The notes: generated from the sequence alone by a model not told the origin. DNA of 64,000 nucleotides from an uncultured Bacteroidales bacterium (GCA_934691625.1 CAKUTA010000002.1:186001-250000), one strand, 5' to 3'. Positions 1 to 8,505 are shown, numbered from the stretch's first letter. Program-made: numbers and translations.

Positions 1-1445
1 GAAACAGGTATTTCGGTCCGTACAGCTCGGTGATGCATGCCAGGAATCTGCTGGAGTTTTTCTCGGAGAACTACAGAATCCGCTCCTGCAATAACAAGAT
101 AACCTCCGATGCGGTTCTGCGCGGAAAGTTCCGCCCATGCCTGGATTTCCATATAGGAAGATGTGCGGGATGCTGCATTGGCAAGATATCGGTGAAAGAC
201 TACAATGCTGATATAGAGGAGATTGTAAATCTTCTTAAGGGCGGGGCGAATGAGATTATCCAGCATTACAGGCATCTGATGCTGGAGGCTGCCGACAGGC
301 TGGACTTCGAGCAGGCACAGGCGTACAAGCAGAAGGTGGATTCCCTTCAGAAGCATTACGCTAAGTCCGTGATCACCTCGGCGGCGGATACCAATGTGGA
401 TGTGTTCTCGCTTGTCACTGATGCCAACGAGTCCTTCGGAAACTTCATGCGTGTCCGCGGCGGCTCCATCATCCAGTCTCTTAACCTGGGCTTCCGGATG
501 AATATCGAGGAGGAGCCTGCATCGGTGCTGAGCGAGTTCATTGCGGAGATAGAATCCAAGTTCGGCAAGATAAGCGGGGAGGTCATTGTCCCGTTCATGC
601 CTGATGTAGAGATGGATGGCGTCACTTTCAGAATTCCGGCGAAAGGAGATAAGCTCGCCATCCTGGAGCTCTCTGTCAAGAATGCCAAGGAATTCCAGTT
701 CAATTCGATACGCCAGAAAGAGCATACGGATCCTGACCAGTACCGCCGTATGGTGGTGGAGGAGCTTCGCAAGGCTCTCGGGATGAAGGAGACTCCTGTG
801 CATATCGAGTGCTTCGACAACTCCAATATCCAGGGAACAAATCCTGTGGCGTCATGTGTGGTGTTCCGGGATGGAGTCCCGTCAAAGAAAGATTACCGCA
901 AGTTCAAGATAAAGACTGTAATAGGTGCCAATGACTATGCCTCGATGAAGGAGGTCGTGAACCGCCGCTACTCCAGGATGCTCAGGGAGGATCCGGATGA
1001 CCTGCCGCAGCTTATTGTCATAGATGGAGGAAAAGGGCAGCTTGACTTCGCATATCAGGCGCTTGCCGAACTTGGGCTTACAGACAAGCTCACTGTCGTG
1101 GGCCTGGCGAAGAGGCTGGAGGAGGTCATAAGGGTAGGCGATCCGTATCCGCTGTTCATCGACCGGAACTCTTCCGCGCTGAAGGTCCTGCAGCAGATAC
1201 GTGACGAGGCTCACAGGTTCGGTATCACATTCCACCGCAGCCTCAGGAGCAAGAGCCAGGTGGAGTCGGCATTGACACGGATAAAAGGTGTAGGGGAGCA
1301 GACGGAAAAACGTCTTCTGATACATTACGGCAGCGTACCGCGCATTGCCGCAGCGCCTCTTGAAGACCTGGTGAATTTCCTCGGGAAGAGGGAACTTGCA
1401 GAACGTATTCACTACCAGTTAAATAATCATGATGATGAAATCTAG
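1..1445 (+). CDS. uvrC: UvrABC excinuclease subunit C, 5'-truncated by window edge
   Basis: Makes the dual incisions flanking a bulky DNA lesion once UvrB has been loaded (nucleotide excision repair, cytoplasm). The frame is open to base 3 and reads YFGPYSS just before the first internal start, which is the end of the GIY-YIG nuclease domain, so the true start is outside the window. Visible parts in order: a UVR/UvrB-binding helix pair (about residues 75-110 of the visible part, containing DFEQAQAYKQK), the UvrC RNase-H-like 3' nuclease domain (HIECFDNSNIQG, PQLIVIDGGKGQL, RDEAHRFGITFHR) and a C-terminal helix-hairpin-helix (IKGVGEQTEKRLL). The last 17 bases overlap the next gene, so the two are probably co-transcribed. 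Function is secure; only the N-terminus is missing. Confidence 0.97.
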   Translation, partial: NRYFGPYSSVMHARNLLEFFSENYRIRSCNNKITSDAVLRGKFRPCLDFHIGRCAGCCIGKISVKDYNADIEEIVNLLKGGANEIIQHYRHLMLEAADRLDFEQAQAYKQKVDSLQKHYAKSVITSAADTNVDVFSLVTDANESFGNFMRVRGGSIIQSLNLGFRMNIEEEPASVLSEFIAEIESKFGKISGEVIVPFMPDVEMDGVTFRIPAKGDKLAILELSVKNAKEFQFNSIRQKEHTDPDQYRRMVVEELRKALGMKETPVHIECFDNSNIQGTNPVASCVVFRDGVPSKKDYRKFKIKTVIGANDYASMKEVVNRRYSRMLREDPDDLPQLIVIDGGKGQLDFAYQALAELGLTDKLTVVGLAKRLEEVIRVGDPYPLFIDRNSSALKVLQQIRDEAHRFGITFHRSLRSKSQVESALTRIKGVGEQTEKRLLIHYGSVPRIAAAPLEDLVNFLGKRELAERIHYQLNNHDDEI

Positions 1446-2190
1446 GGGCTTCAACCTGTGGTTCAATGCCTTCATCCTTGCAGGCATGCTCGCAGCCGTG
1501 GTTGTCACAAATATCTATAAGATGCAGCAGCCTGGTGCCAGGCATTTCATGCTCGCACTTGCCAGCATCGGGGCGCTTACGGGAGTCCTGAACACGGTGC
1601 TGTCCGCGAATGGCAACATCTGGACATTCCTTTTCGGTGTGATAGATGTGTCCATCGCCTCCATAGTGGCGTTTGACAGCAGCATCAGACCAGGAGGAGA
1701 GCCTGTGTGGGGCAATTTCGCGCTCCATGCATTCTATTTCCTGCCGATGCAGTTCGTGGGCTGGTGGCAGTGGCGGAAACGTGGAGCCACGTCGCAGGAG
1801 AAGGTCAGGGCGCGGCGTCTTACTGCCGGTCAGGGCGCCTTTACAGCTGCTGCACTGGTTGCAGGAACGGCTGCGGCATATTTCATCCTCTGCGCTGTGA
1901 GCGGGAAAGGCGATTCAGGAGGAGCGGTCCGCTTCCTCATATTGTTCGATGCAGAAGTATTTGTGCTCAATGTCCTCGGTCAGATTCTCATGTCGCTTGC
2001 TTTCGTGGAGCAATGGATTGTCTGGCTTCTTGTCAATGTGTTCTCCATCCTTCTGTGGGCGGACAAGGCGATGTCCTCGGCAGATGCAAGCTATACTGTA
2101 GTGATGGTTATAAAGTATAGTTTTTATCTTCTCAATTCTGTCAACGGGCTGCGGATATGGCTGAAATTGAGCAGGAATGAGCAGGAATGA
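1429..2190 (+). CDS. pnuC: PnuC-family vitamin/nucleoside transporter
   Basis: Inner-membrane carrier of the PnuC family, which moves nicotinamide riboside (or thiamine/riboflavin in some relatives) by facilitated diffusion, with trapping by phosphorylation inside. About seven hydrophobic segments are visible, together with the family signature QFVGWWQWRKRG around residue 110. At 253 residues it is longer than many PnuC proteins (about 200-240). The start region is ATGATGATG inside the end of uvrC, so any of three ATG codons at 1429, 1432 or 1435 could be used. No thiamine pyrophosphokinase or NadR-type kinase gene lies next to it, so the substrate cannot be read from context; nicotinamide riboside is only the default guess. 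Confidence 0.85.
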   Translation: MMMKSRGFNLWFNAFILAGMLAAVVVTNIYKMQQPGARHFMLALASIGALTGVLNTVLSANGNIWTFLFGVIDVSIASIVAFDSSIRPGGEPVWGNFALHAFYFLPMQFVGWWQWRKRGATSQEKVRARRLTAGQGAFTAAALVAGTAAAYFILCAVSGKGDSGGAVRFLILFDAEVFVLNVLGQILMSLAFVEQWIVWLLVNVFSILLWADKAMSSADASYTVVMVIKYSFYLLNSVNGLRIWLKLSRNEQE

Positions 2191-2246
2191 TGACGCCGGG
2201 AAACCCTTTTGGGGTAAAAAAGTTTCGTATATTCGGATTTTTTTAT

Positions 2247-2255
2247 TTACTTTGC
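2247..2255 (+). promoter_or_regulatory. Putative -7 promoter element for acpP
   Basis: TTACTTTGC differs by one base from the Bacteroidota -7 form TAnnTTTGC. It lies about 55 bases before the acpP start in a 119-base intergenic gap. No convincing -33 TTTG was seen. Confidence 0.5.
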
Positions 2256-2309
2256 GGAATGTTATATGAATAGTGTATTATAATCATAAACTTAATAAAT
2301 TATTCAATT

Positions 2310-2558
2310 ATGTCACACGAAGAAATCGTAAAACAGGTTAAGGCCATCATCGTTGACAAGCTTGGAGCTGAGGAGTCAGAGGTTACAGAGACCGCTAACT
2401 TCACCAACGATCTCGGAGCTGATTCCCTCGACACAGTTGAGCTTCTTATGGAGTTCGAAAGAGTATTCGGAATCAAGATTCCAGATGAGGATGCTAGCCA
2501 GATTGCAACAGTGGCTGACGCTGTCAAGTACGTTGAAGAGAAAGTAGCTAACAAATAA
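2310..2558 (+). CDS. acpP: Acyl carrier protein
   Basis: Carries growing acyl chains on a phosphopantetheine arm for type II fatty acid synthesis in the cytoplasm. It is 82 residues long, acidic and helical, with the attachment motif GADSLD; Ser39 is the residue modified by a phosphopantetheinyl transferase. A candidate transferase gene occurs near 59 kb. It is unusual in being a single-gene unit: it has its own promoter-like site and a strong hairpin terminator, and the common partner fabF is not adjacent. Identity is firm because length, charge and motif all match the primary-metabolism ACP rather than a polyketide carrier. Confidence 0.96.
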   Translation: MSHEEIVKQVKAIIVDKLGAEESEVTETANFTNDLGADSLDTVELLMEFERVFGIKIPDEDASQIATVADAVKYVEEKVANK

Positions 2559-2587
2559 TAGCAACTTACGACTTTAGCTAAAAAAAA

Positions 2588-2617
2588 GCGACCAGATTTC
2601 CTGGCCGCTTTCTTTTT
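2588..2617. terminator. Bidirectional intrinsic terminator between acpP and the DUF4270 gene
   Basis: GCGACCAG and CTGGCCGC flank a 5-base loop (one mismatch). An A-run lies on the left and a T-run on the right, so it can end transcription of acpP on + and of the convergent gene on -. Confidence 0.85.
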
Positions 2618-2632
2618 GTATTCTGATTAGCT

Positions 2633-4261
2633 TTAAATTCCTGCTTTCGGCACAGCGTATGTTATTCTGAACATCGGCACATTCTTTCCGGCTTCAGGAC
2701 CGTTCAGGATTGCCTTGTAGTATCTGTGGTAGTCCATCATCGACTGTTTCGTGGTCGTGCCGTATGATGATGACGACTGTGAAGAATACATGGATTGCAG
2801 CATCGCATAATTATAGTAGTTGCTGTACAGACTGTTATATCCGTATCCGCCGTACCCGTATCCATATCCGCCATAGCCGTACCCGTTGTACATGTTGTTA
2901 TAGTAGTTGTAGTACATCAGGTTCTGGTAATAGTCGTCATTATACGAGCTGCTGGATGAGCTTGCTGACGCGATAGTTTCTGTCGCCATCGCAAGAATCC
3001 ATATATCGTAGTTGGATATCTTATTGTCATCATTGACCTTCAGCATCTCCTGCATGTGATGCGTGATGTCCGGTGAATACTGGCACAGCGACCTGTTTAT
3101 ATCTCCCTGGTCCTCTGTGGATACGCTTGAGTCCGTGAGACTTGCGAAAGTTACAGTGGTATCTGTGGCGATGCGGCATGTCGGGCTGATGGCTACAGGG
3201 TATTTGCATATCTCGGTATAGTCTTCAGGGAACTGGAACGGGAGTATGATGGATGCCTTGCTCACCACGACTGACAACGGGTCATCAGTATGCTTCAGGA
3301 TGTCCGCAAGGACCTTGTCCCTTATCGGTTTTGCCTTGATGACCGGCTTGATGCCTCTTCCGCCTTCAAGCATCACAGTCTTGCCTGCCTTTCCTGCCAG
3401 ACTGCTGCTTGAATGGGTCGTCATGTCGTACGCTACCTGCGGGTATGTCGTCACGCTTGTGGATGTGACTCCTCCCAGGTCGTAGAGCTGCATTGGCCCC
3501 AGATAGAAAAGGAAGGATGTGTCCACCTGTTTGCGGTCTCCGTAGTCTGCGGTAAACTTGAGCTCAGCATAGCTGCCGTAGATGGAGCCATCGCTTACAC
3601 TTATAGGAAGCCTGAACATGTTTATGCGGCCTCCGTTGCCTGCTGGAGAATCAGTCGTGATGAAGATTCCAGGGAATTTCTTCGTGTAGCTGGTGATCGT
3701 ATCCATGTCTGCAGCGGTGATGCCCATGTATTTTTCCCCGAACTCGCGGCTGAAGTCTATGGACAGGGAGTCGCTTCCCTGATATACCGGCACGCCGTCT
3801 GTTATGCGTTTCCGGGTATAGCTTATCTCCGGATTCAGCTTGGACCAGTTTATCGGCTGGTCAAGTTCATATACATTGATATTCTGAAGGATATACTGCT
3901 GGGTCTGGTCTGCGTATGAGATGGAGTCCGCCACGGCCGACAGATGGAACTGGCGGAACTTCGCGTTCTTTCCGAAGTCGAGAGTGTCTGCAACCGGGAC
4001 AAGCGTGAAAGCCGCGCTTCTGGTCGTGAGGCCGAAAGTCTCATCCTGTATCGCTCCGAAAGTGAACTTGTACATGTTGTACCCGGACAGGCTGTCCGCC
4101 ATGTCCTGCTCTATATCTTCTATCGGGAACTCGGCTGTGTATATGTCGTACAGCTGGTTGTCGGGAATCATTGATTCCCCTAGAGTCTTGTCCACGTTAA
4201 TGCATGAACTGCATAAAATGCCGGCAAGTGCAGCAGCACCGGCTCTGAATGAAAGCTTCAT
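2633..4261 (-). CDS. DUF4270 family surface lipoprotein
   Basis: Predicted lipoprotein: the N-terminal 19 residues form a signal peptide with a loose lipobox ending CSSC (Cys20). The body matches DUF4270, a Bacteroidota-only family of unknown function that is often encoded beside glycogen synthase; that gene is immediately upstream here, with a 3-base gap, so the two form an operon. Residues about 430-500 are a low-complexity stretch very rich in Tyr, Gly, Asn and Ser, with several GYGYGGYG-like runs, inserted before the normal C-terminal end (FRITYAVPKAGI). That stretch is not typical of the family as I know it. The biochemical role is not known. Confidence 0.8.
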   Translation of the reverse strand: MKLSFRAGAAALAGILCSSCINVDKTLGESMIPDNQLYDIYTAEFPIEDIEQDMADSLSGYNMYKFTFGAIQDETFGLTTRSAAFTLVPVADTLDFGKNAKFRQFHLSAVADSISYADQTQQYILQNINVYELDQPINWSKLNPEISYTRKRITDGVPVYQGSDSLSIDFSREFGEKYMGITAADMDTITSYTKKFPGIFITTDSPAGNGGRINMFRLPISVSDGSIYGSYAELKFTADYGDRKQVDTSFLFYLGPMQLYDLGGVTSTSVTTYPQVAYDMTTHSSSSLAGKAGKTVMLEGGRGIKPVIKAKPIRDKVLADILKHTDDPLSVVVSKASIILPFQFPEDYTEICKYPVAISPTCRIATDTTVTFASLTDSSVSTEDQGDINRSLCQYSPDITHHMQEMLKVNDDNKISNYDIWILAMATETIASASSSSSSYNDDYYQNLMYYNYYNNMYNGYGYGGYGYGYGGYGYNSLYSNYYNYAMLQSMYSSQSSSSYGTTTKQSMMDYHRYYKAILNGPEAGKNVPMFRITYAVPKAGI

Positions 4262-4264
4262 CTT

Positions 4265-5065
4265 CTAAAGGCTGTCATAAAAACTGTTATATGCATCGAT
4301 GTAGGAACCGTCCTCAATGGATTTTGCATCGTAGTCGAGTACCGGCAGGGACAGTTCCTTGCAGTATCCGATCAGGCTGCTGTCCACGTCTTCTGAACCG
4401 ATGATCACGCCATCTGAATACTGAGCGGCAGTTTTAGCAAGATTTATGCCAGTAGGATCCGCCAGCAGCGGTACGTCCTTCTCGTCGATGTCGCCGAACT
4501 TCACGAGCCTTGCCAGATCCTCATTGAACCTTCCAGGCATGTCGTCGTAGAGCGACAGCACTACCTTGCTTGATGCGAAGATCGGATCGTCCTTATATGC
4601 TTTTTTCAGATACAGCGGCAGAATCTGTGTGATCCAGCCTTGGCAATGGATGATATCCGGGGCCCAGCGCAGCTTCTTGACAGTCTCCAGCACACCGCGG
4701 GCGAAGAATATGGCACGCTCGGCATTGTCGCCGAAGAATGTCCCGTCTTCATCGTAGCTCAGCTGCTTTCTCTTGAAGTAGTCATCGTTGTCGATGAAAT
4801 ACACCTGTATCCTTGCTGACGATATGGAAGCTACCTTGATTACAAGCGGCCTGTCAACATCATTGATGATGATATTCATGCCTGAAAGCCGGATGACTTC
4901 GTGAAGCTGGTTCTTGCGCTCGTTGATGCAGCCATATCGTGGCATGAATGATCTGATTTCCTTCTTCCTTTCCTGAATTCCCTGAGGCAGATACCTTCCG
5001 ATATTTGAAATCGGAGTCTCAGGCAGGTACGGGAAAATCTCGGAATTTACGAACAGGACTTTCAT
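4265..5065 (-). CDS. Glycogen/starch synthase-like protein, single N-terminal GT5 lobe
   Basis: 266 residues resembling the N-terminal Rossmann lobe of GT5 glycogen synthases: it opens MKVLFVNSEIFPYLPE and has a DIIHCQGW segment comparable to the D-x-x-H-x-H-D-W region. The C-terminal nucleotide-sugar-binding lobe is absent; full GlgA proteins are near 480 residues. The ADP-glucose contact KxGGLxDV is degenerate (ISNIGRYLPQ), so synthase activity on its own is doubtful. Short proteins of this type paired with DUF4270 recur in Bacteroidota. I chose the ATG at 5063-5065 because upstream in-frame starts would run into the divergent ftsX gene and because a -7 box lies 28 bases before it. Confidence 0.8.
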   Translation of the reverse strand: MKVLFVNSEIFPYLPETPISNIGRYLPQGIQERKKEIRSFMPRYGCINERKNQLHEVIRLSGMNIIINDVDRPLVIKVASISSARIQVYFIDNDDYFKRKQLSYDEDGTFFGDNAERAIFFARGVLETVKKLRWAPDIIHCQGWITQILPLYLKKAYKDDPIFASSKVVLSLYDDMPGRFNEDLARLVKFGDIDEKDVPLLADPTGINLAKTAAQYSDGVIIGSEDVDSSLIGYCKELSLPVLDYDAKSIEDGSYIDAYNSFYDSL

Positions 5066-5092
5066 AATCAGCAGTTGATTTAATATGAGACA

Positions 5093-5100
5093 CAAAGGTA
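5093..5100 (-). promoter_or_regulatory. -7 element of the glycogen-synthase-like/DUF4270 operon
   Basis: On the minus strand the sequence reads TACCTTTG, an exact TAnnTTTG match, placing the transcript start about 22 bases before the ATG at 5065. Confidence 0.65.
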
Positions 5101-5109
5101 AGAATTTTT

Positions 5110-5138
5110 TTTGATATTTCGATAAATGATTATCTTTG
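5110..5138 (+). promoter_or_regulatory. Promoter of the ftsX operon
   Basis: TTTG at 5110-5113, 17 bases, then TATCTTTG at 5131-5138, an exact -7 match. The expected transcript start near 5144 excludes the TTG at 5136 as an initiator and supports the ATG at 5157 with a short leader. It lies back-to-back with the promoter at 5093-5100. Confidence 0.7.
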
Positions 5139-5156
5139 GGGACAATTTGGAATATT

Positions 5157-6035
5157 ATGGCATGTGGCGAGAATAAACTGATGCGGCGCCGTCTGGCGAA
5201 TGCATATCTTTCCTCGGTTATCAGCATCAGCCTTGTTCTGCTGCTGGTAGGCGTGTCGAGCCTGCTGCTTGTGAACACCAGAAGCGTGTCAGACTATTTC
5301 AAGGAAAATGTACAGGTCTCTGTCATCATGAAGCAGGAAGTGTCGGAAAACGAGGCGCTTATGTTTCGGAAAACTCTGGATTCCATGAATTTCGTCCATG
5401 GCACCGAATTCATATCGCGTGAACGTGGAGAGAATGAAATGGCTGAAATACTTGGCAGCGACTTCCTTAAGGTTTTCGAGACTTCCCCGGTTCCTATCTC
5501 CATAGGTGTGACGCTCAATGCGGAGTATGTGTCGGAAGACAGTCTCAAGGTCGTGGAATCTGTCATCGGGCAGTCTCCAGTCGTGGATGAAGTGGTCTAT
5601 CAGCGTTCTCTTGTAGATGCCCTGAATGCTAACCTAAGCCGTATCTCCATGGTTCTGGGTGTATTTATCTTGCTGATGCTCTTCATATCGTTTGTGCTGA
5701 TTAACAATACAATGCGCCTTACGGTGTATGCGAAGCGCTTTACGGTCCATACCATGAAGCTGGTCGGTGCCACGAAATCATTTATCCGCGGGCCGTTCCT
5801 TGTCAGGGCTGCTTTCCTGGGGCTTTTCTCTTCTGTTGTGGCTCTGCTCCTTCTGGTGGGCGTCCTGTTTGTGGTCCGTTCTGAATTTGCGCAGCTGTTC
5901 GACATATTCACATTGGACAAGCTCCTGCTGGTCATGGCGATTGTCGTGGTCTCAGGACTTGTGATATGCGTCCTCAGTACATACCTGGTGGTGAACAAGC
6001 TTGTGTCATTGGGAAAGGATGAACTTTATTATTGA
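5157..6035 (+). CDS. ftsX: Cell-division ABC transporter permease FtsX
   Basis: Membrane half of the FtsEX complex, which couples ATP hydrolysis by FtsE to activation of peptidoglycan hydrolases at the division site. Topology fits: one TM helix near residues 18-42, a periplasmic domain of about 110 residues, then three TM helices near 165-190, 215-240 and 260-285 with the permease segment KRFTVHTMKLVGATKSFIRG before the third. 292 residues is normal. ftsE is not adjacent. A degenerate LytM/EnvC-like protein, the usual partner of the FtsX periplasmic loop, is encoded at 49.9 kb. It heads a tight series with the DUF3098 gene and uppP, all envelope functions. Confidence 0.92.
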   Translation: MACGENKLMRRRLANAYLSSVISISLVLLLVGVSSLLLVNTRSVSDYFKENVQVSVIMKQEVSENEALMFRKTLDSMNFVHGTEFISRERGENEMAEILGSDFLKVFETSPVPISIGVTLNAEYVSEDSLKVVESVIGQSPVVDEVVYQRSLVDALNANLSRISMVLGVFILLMLFISFVLINNTMRLTVYAKRFTVHTMKLVGATKSFIRGPFLVRAAFLGLFSSVVALLLLVGVLFVVRSEFAQLFDIFTLDKLLLVMAIVVVSGLVICVLSTYLVVNKLVSLGKDELYY

Positions 6036-6049
6036 TATTATTTGATATT

Positions 6050-6283
6050 ATGGATAACAATAAGATGGCGATTACCCCTAAGGGGCTTAAATATCTTCTT
6101 GCCGGACTTCTGGTCATGATTTCCGGCTATATTCTCATGACTGGAGGCGGAAGCAAGGACCCGGCTGTGTTTAACTATGCAATGTTCGACTTCAGGCGCC
6201 TTGTTGCGGCACCGATTGTGATTCTCTGCGGAATCGTCATCGAGATTGTCGCCATCATGAAAGTTTTCAGAACCGATAAGTAG
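6050..6283 (+). CDS. DUF3098 family small membrane protein
   Basis: 77 residues with two predicted TM helices (about 14-32 and 48-70) and the family's central GGGSKDPAVFNYAMFDFRR region between them. DUF3098 proteins in Bacteroidota are commonly encoded between ftsX and uppP, as here, which suggests a role in envelope growth or division; no biochemical function is known to me. The ATG at 6050 (MDNNKMAITPKGLK) is preferred over a TTG at 6032, which would overlap the end of ftsX. Gaps of 14 and 11 bases to the neighbours indicate one operon. Confidence 0.85.
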   Translation: MDNNKMAITPKGLKYLLAGLLVMISGYILMTGGGSKDPAVFNYAMFDFRRLVAAPIVILCGIVIEIVAIMKVFRTDK

Positions 6284-6294
6284 GAGGCCAGGAT

Positions 6295-7116
6295 ATGGAT
6301 TGGTGGCAGGCGCTTCTTCTGGGCATTGTACAGGGACTTACTGAATTTCTTCCGGTCAGCAGCAGTGGACATCTCATGATATTCCGTGAACTGCTGGGCG
6401 TTGATGCTGAAGGCTTTCTGGACTTCACGGTCACGGTGCATTTCGCTACGGTTCTCAGTACCATAATCATATTCTGGTCTGTTATATGGAATCTCCTGAA
6501 GGGGCTTTTCAAGTTCAAGTACAATGATGAGACTGACTATGTCCTTAAGCTTGTCGTGTCAATGATTCCGATCGGCATCGTGGGCGTGTTCTTCAAGGAC
6601 AAGGTGGAGGGCCTCTTCGCAGATAATCTTTTCACTGTAGGCGTATGCCTGGTGATAACGGCTGTCCTGCTGTTCGTCTCCGACCAGTCGTCGAGGTGGC
6701 TGTCCGGAGGAAATGCCGATAAAAACGGACACCGAAACGGGCTCTCATATCTTCAGGCGTTTATCGTCGGGCTTGGGCAGGCGTGCGCAGTGGCTCCGGG
6801 GCTTTCCCGTTCGGGAACCACTATCGCGACCGGACTTATATGCGGTGTCAGGCGCGAGAGCATGGCGCAGTTCTCCTTCCTAATGGTGCTTGTGCCGATT
6901 ATCGGCGAGCAGGCATTGGGCATACTGAAAAGCTTCGGCGAGCCGGCTGCTGCTTCAGGCCTTGGATCCATGCCGCTGGCAATGGGCTTCATCGGGGCTT
7001 TCGTGGCGGGCCTGTTCTCCTGCAAGGCAATGATAGCCATTGTCCGTAAGGCGAAGCTTACATGGTTCGCATTGTATTGTCTCGTTGCTGCGCTGGCGAT
7101 CTTTATCTTCATGTAG
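6295..7116 (+). CDS. uppP: Undecaprenyl-diphosphate phosphatase (BacA/UppP family)
   Basis: Dephosphorylates undecaprenyl pyrophosphate so that the lipid carrier can be reused for peptidoglycan and surface glycan synthesis; integral inner-membrane enzyme. Both family signatures are present: QGLTEFLPVSSSGHL near the N-terminus and PGLSRSGTT near residue 165, which together form the active site. 273 residues and about eight hydrophobic helices are normal. The start ATG follows AGGAGG closely. Expression of BacA-type proteins is known to raise bacitracin tolerance. Confidence 0.95.
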   Translation: MDWWQALLLGIVQGLTEFLPVSSSGHLMIFRELLGVDAEGFLDFTVTVHFATVLSTIIIFWSVIWNLLKGLFKFKYNDETDYVLKLVVSMIPIGIVGVFFKDKVEGLFADNLFTVGVCLVITAVLLFVSDQSSRWLSGGNADKNGHRNGLSYLQAFIVGLGQACAVAPGLSRSGTTIATGLICGVRRESMAQFSFLMVLVPIIGEQALGILKSFGEPAAASGLGSMPLAMGFIGAFVAGLFSCKAMIAIVRKAKLTWFALYCLVAALAIFIFM

Positions 7117-7123
7117 TGCCTGC

Positions 7124-7876
7124 ATGAAAGAGAGGACATTGACCTACTTCGTCTCGGACGTGCATCTCGGGCTGGATGTGAAGGATCCTGCCGGTCGGGA
7201 GGCACGTTTCGTCGCTTTCCTGCGTTCTATTCCTGCTGATGAGACGGAGGCCTTGTACATGCTGGGCGACATCTGGGACTTCTGGTATGAATATCATGAT
7301 GTGGTTCCGAAAGGCTATGTGCGTGTCTTTTCGGCCCTTATGGCCCTTATGGATGCCGGGGTCAAGGTGTATTTCTTCCAGGGAAATCATGATATCTGGT
7401 GCTTCCACTACTTTGAGGAACTTGGAATCAAGATCCTCCAGCAGCCTTATGTAGTCAATATAAGGGGCAAGGTGTTCTGCCTTGGGCATGGTGACGGGCT
7501 GGGACCTGGTCATAGATGGTACAAGCTGATGAGATGGGGCTTCCGTGCGAAGTTCTTCCAGAGCCTGTTCAGCCTGCTCCATCCATATATCGCATTCCGC
7601 TTCGGAAAGGGCTGGTCCAAGAAGAGTCGCGTGGCCAAGAGCATGGACTACAAGTTCAGGGGGGAGGATGAGCCGCTGTACAAGTTCGCGGCGGATTTCG
7701 CATCCAGGACGCATGTTGACTATTTCGTCTTCGGACATTTCCACTGCAGCGTGAAGATGCCTGTCCCTGGCGGCGCGGAGCTTATTGTCCTGAAGGACTG
7801 GATGGACGGCTCATCCTACATGTATTTTGACGGGATCTCCACATTTTTCGGATATTCGCCGAATATCGAGAAGTAG
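7124..7876 (+). CDS. lpxH: UDP-2,3-diacylglucosamine pyrophosphohydrolase-type metallophosphoesterase
   Basis: Hydrolyses UDP-2,3-diacylglucosamine to lipid X in lipid A synthesis; cytoplasmic, peripheral on the inner membrane. The calcineurin-like metal motifs appear in order: SDVHLG, GDIWDFW, GNHD, GHGD and GHFH. 250 residues matches LpxH. The ATG at 7124 starts exactly at the conserved MKERTLTYFVSDVH and lies 7 bases after uppP; a longer form from 7040 would overlap uppP and add an unrelated tail. The last 61 bases overlap the convergent DUF4294 gene. An LpxH2-like paralogue cannot be excluded, but the motif spacing suits LpxH. Confidence 0.88.
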   Translation: MKERTLTYFVSDVHLGLDVKDPAGREARFVAFLRSIPADETEALYMLGDIWDFWYEYHDVVPKGYVRVFSALMALMDAGVKVYFFQGNHDIWCFHYFEELGIKILQQPYVVNIRGKVFCLGHGDGLGPGHRWYKLMRWGFRAKFFQSLFSLLHPYIAFRFGKGWSKKSRVAKSMDYKFRGEDEPLYKFAADFASRTHVDYFVFGHFHCSVKMPVPGGAELIVLKDWMDGSSYMYFDGISTFFGYSPNIEK

Positions 7877-8505
7877 AGCGCCGGAAATTCCCCGCTGTCC
7901 CATTTCTGCACCAGGTCTTCCACGGCCTTGTCCTCGCCCTGCGGATCATAGTGCTTCTTCAGGTCGGAGCCGAACAGCCTGGCTATTCCCTGCCAGAATC
8001 CTGCTGCAATCCTGTTCTTGTAATCCTTTATTATGAAGTAGGATGATTTTCCGGCCTCCCTGTCGATGAGCTTCATCAGAAGCTGCCCCTGGGTGACAGT
8101 CATGCTGCGCATCGGCTGCTCGAAGGCATTAAACAGCTCCTTCTGCACCTTGTCCACATATTTCTCCCTTTTCCTGCGTCCGAGATCGTCTGCGGCGAAT
8201 GTGCTATCGGTATCATGTATGAGCTTTCTGGCCACAAGAGCATACGGGTAGGTCTTGCTGAAGTTCCATACGAGCTTGTAGTATCTGCGCCATTCCTTGT
8301 CTTTCCTTCTGTACAATGAGATCTGTGACGGGGTGAGCACGTCCATGTACAATGTGTCGCCGTCCACGATCTCGTACTGCAGGAACTGCGGCGTTTTCGG
8401 CGGGACCGGGGCACGCTGCTTCTGCGCCTGCACCGTGAAGGTACAGGCCAATGCAAGCGTCAGCACTGCCGCTATTGTCATCAATGTCCGTTTTCTCATC
8501 ATCAT
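7816..8505 (-). CDS. DUF4294 family exported protein
   Basis: 229 residues with a signal peptide (about 1-27, ending VQAQ) and the DUF4294 body: EIVDGDTLYMDVL near residue 45, then WNFSKTYPYALVARKL and a long helical part. The family is confined to Bacteroidota and has no assigned function. The gene reads toward lpxH and its stop codon lies 61 bases inside lpxH on the other strand. Start candidates are the ATG codons at 8505, 8502 and 8499; a minus-strand TACATTTG box 18 bases upstream fits any of them. Confidence 0.8.
   Translation of the reverse strand: MMMRKRTLMTIAAVLTLALACTFTVQAQKQRAPVPPKTPQFLQYEIVDGDTLYMDVLTPSQISLYRRKDKEWRRYYKLVWNFSKTYPYALVARKLIHDTDSTFAADDLGRRKREKYVDKVQKELFNAFEQPMRSMTVTQGQLLMKLIDREAGKSSYFIIKDYKNRIAAGFWQGIARLFGSDLKKHYDPQGEDKAVEDLVQKWDSGEFPALYFSIFGEYPKNVEIPSKYM

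Noticed and set aside
882..1412. Long minus-strand frame inside uvrC
   Set aside because: Antisense shadow of a conserved gene; no family, no promoter. The same applies to the long antisense frames in the rpoA, SusC and nrdD genes.
5066..5278. Longer N-terminus for the glycogen-synthase-like gene
   Set aside because: It would lie antisense to the ftsX start and its promoter, and the extra 71 residues have no likeness to GT5 proteins.
7040..7123. Earlier start for lpxH
   Set aside because: Would overlap uppP by 77 bases and add residues not found in LpxH; the ATG at 7124 matches the family N-terminus.
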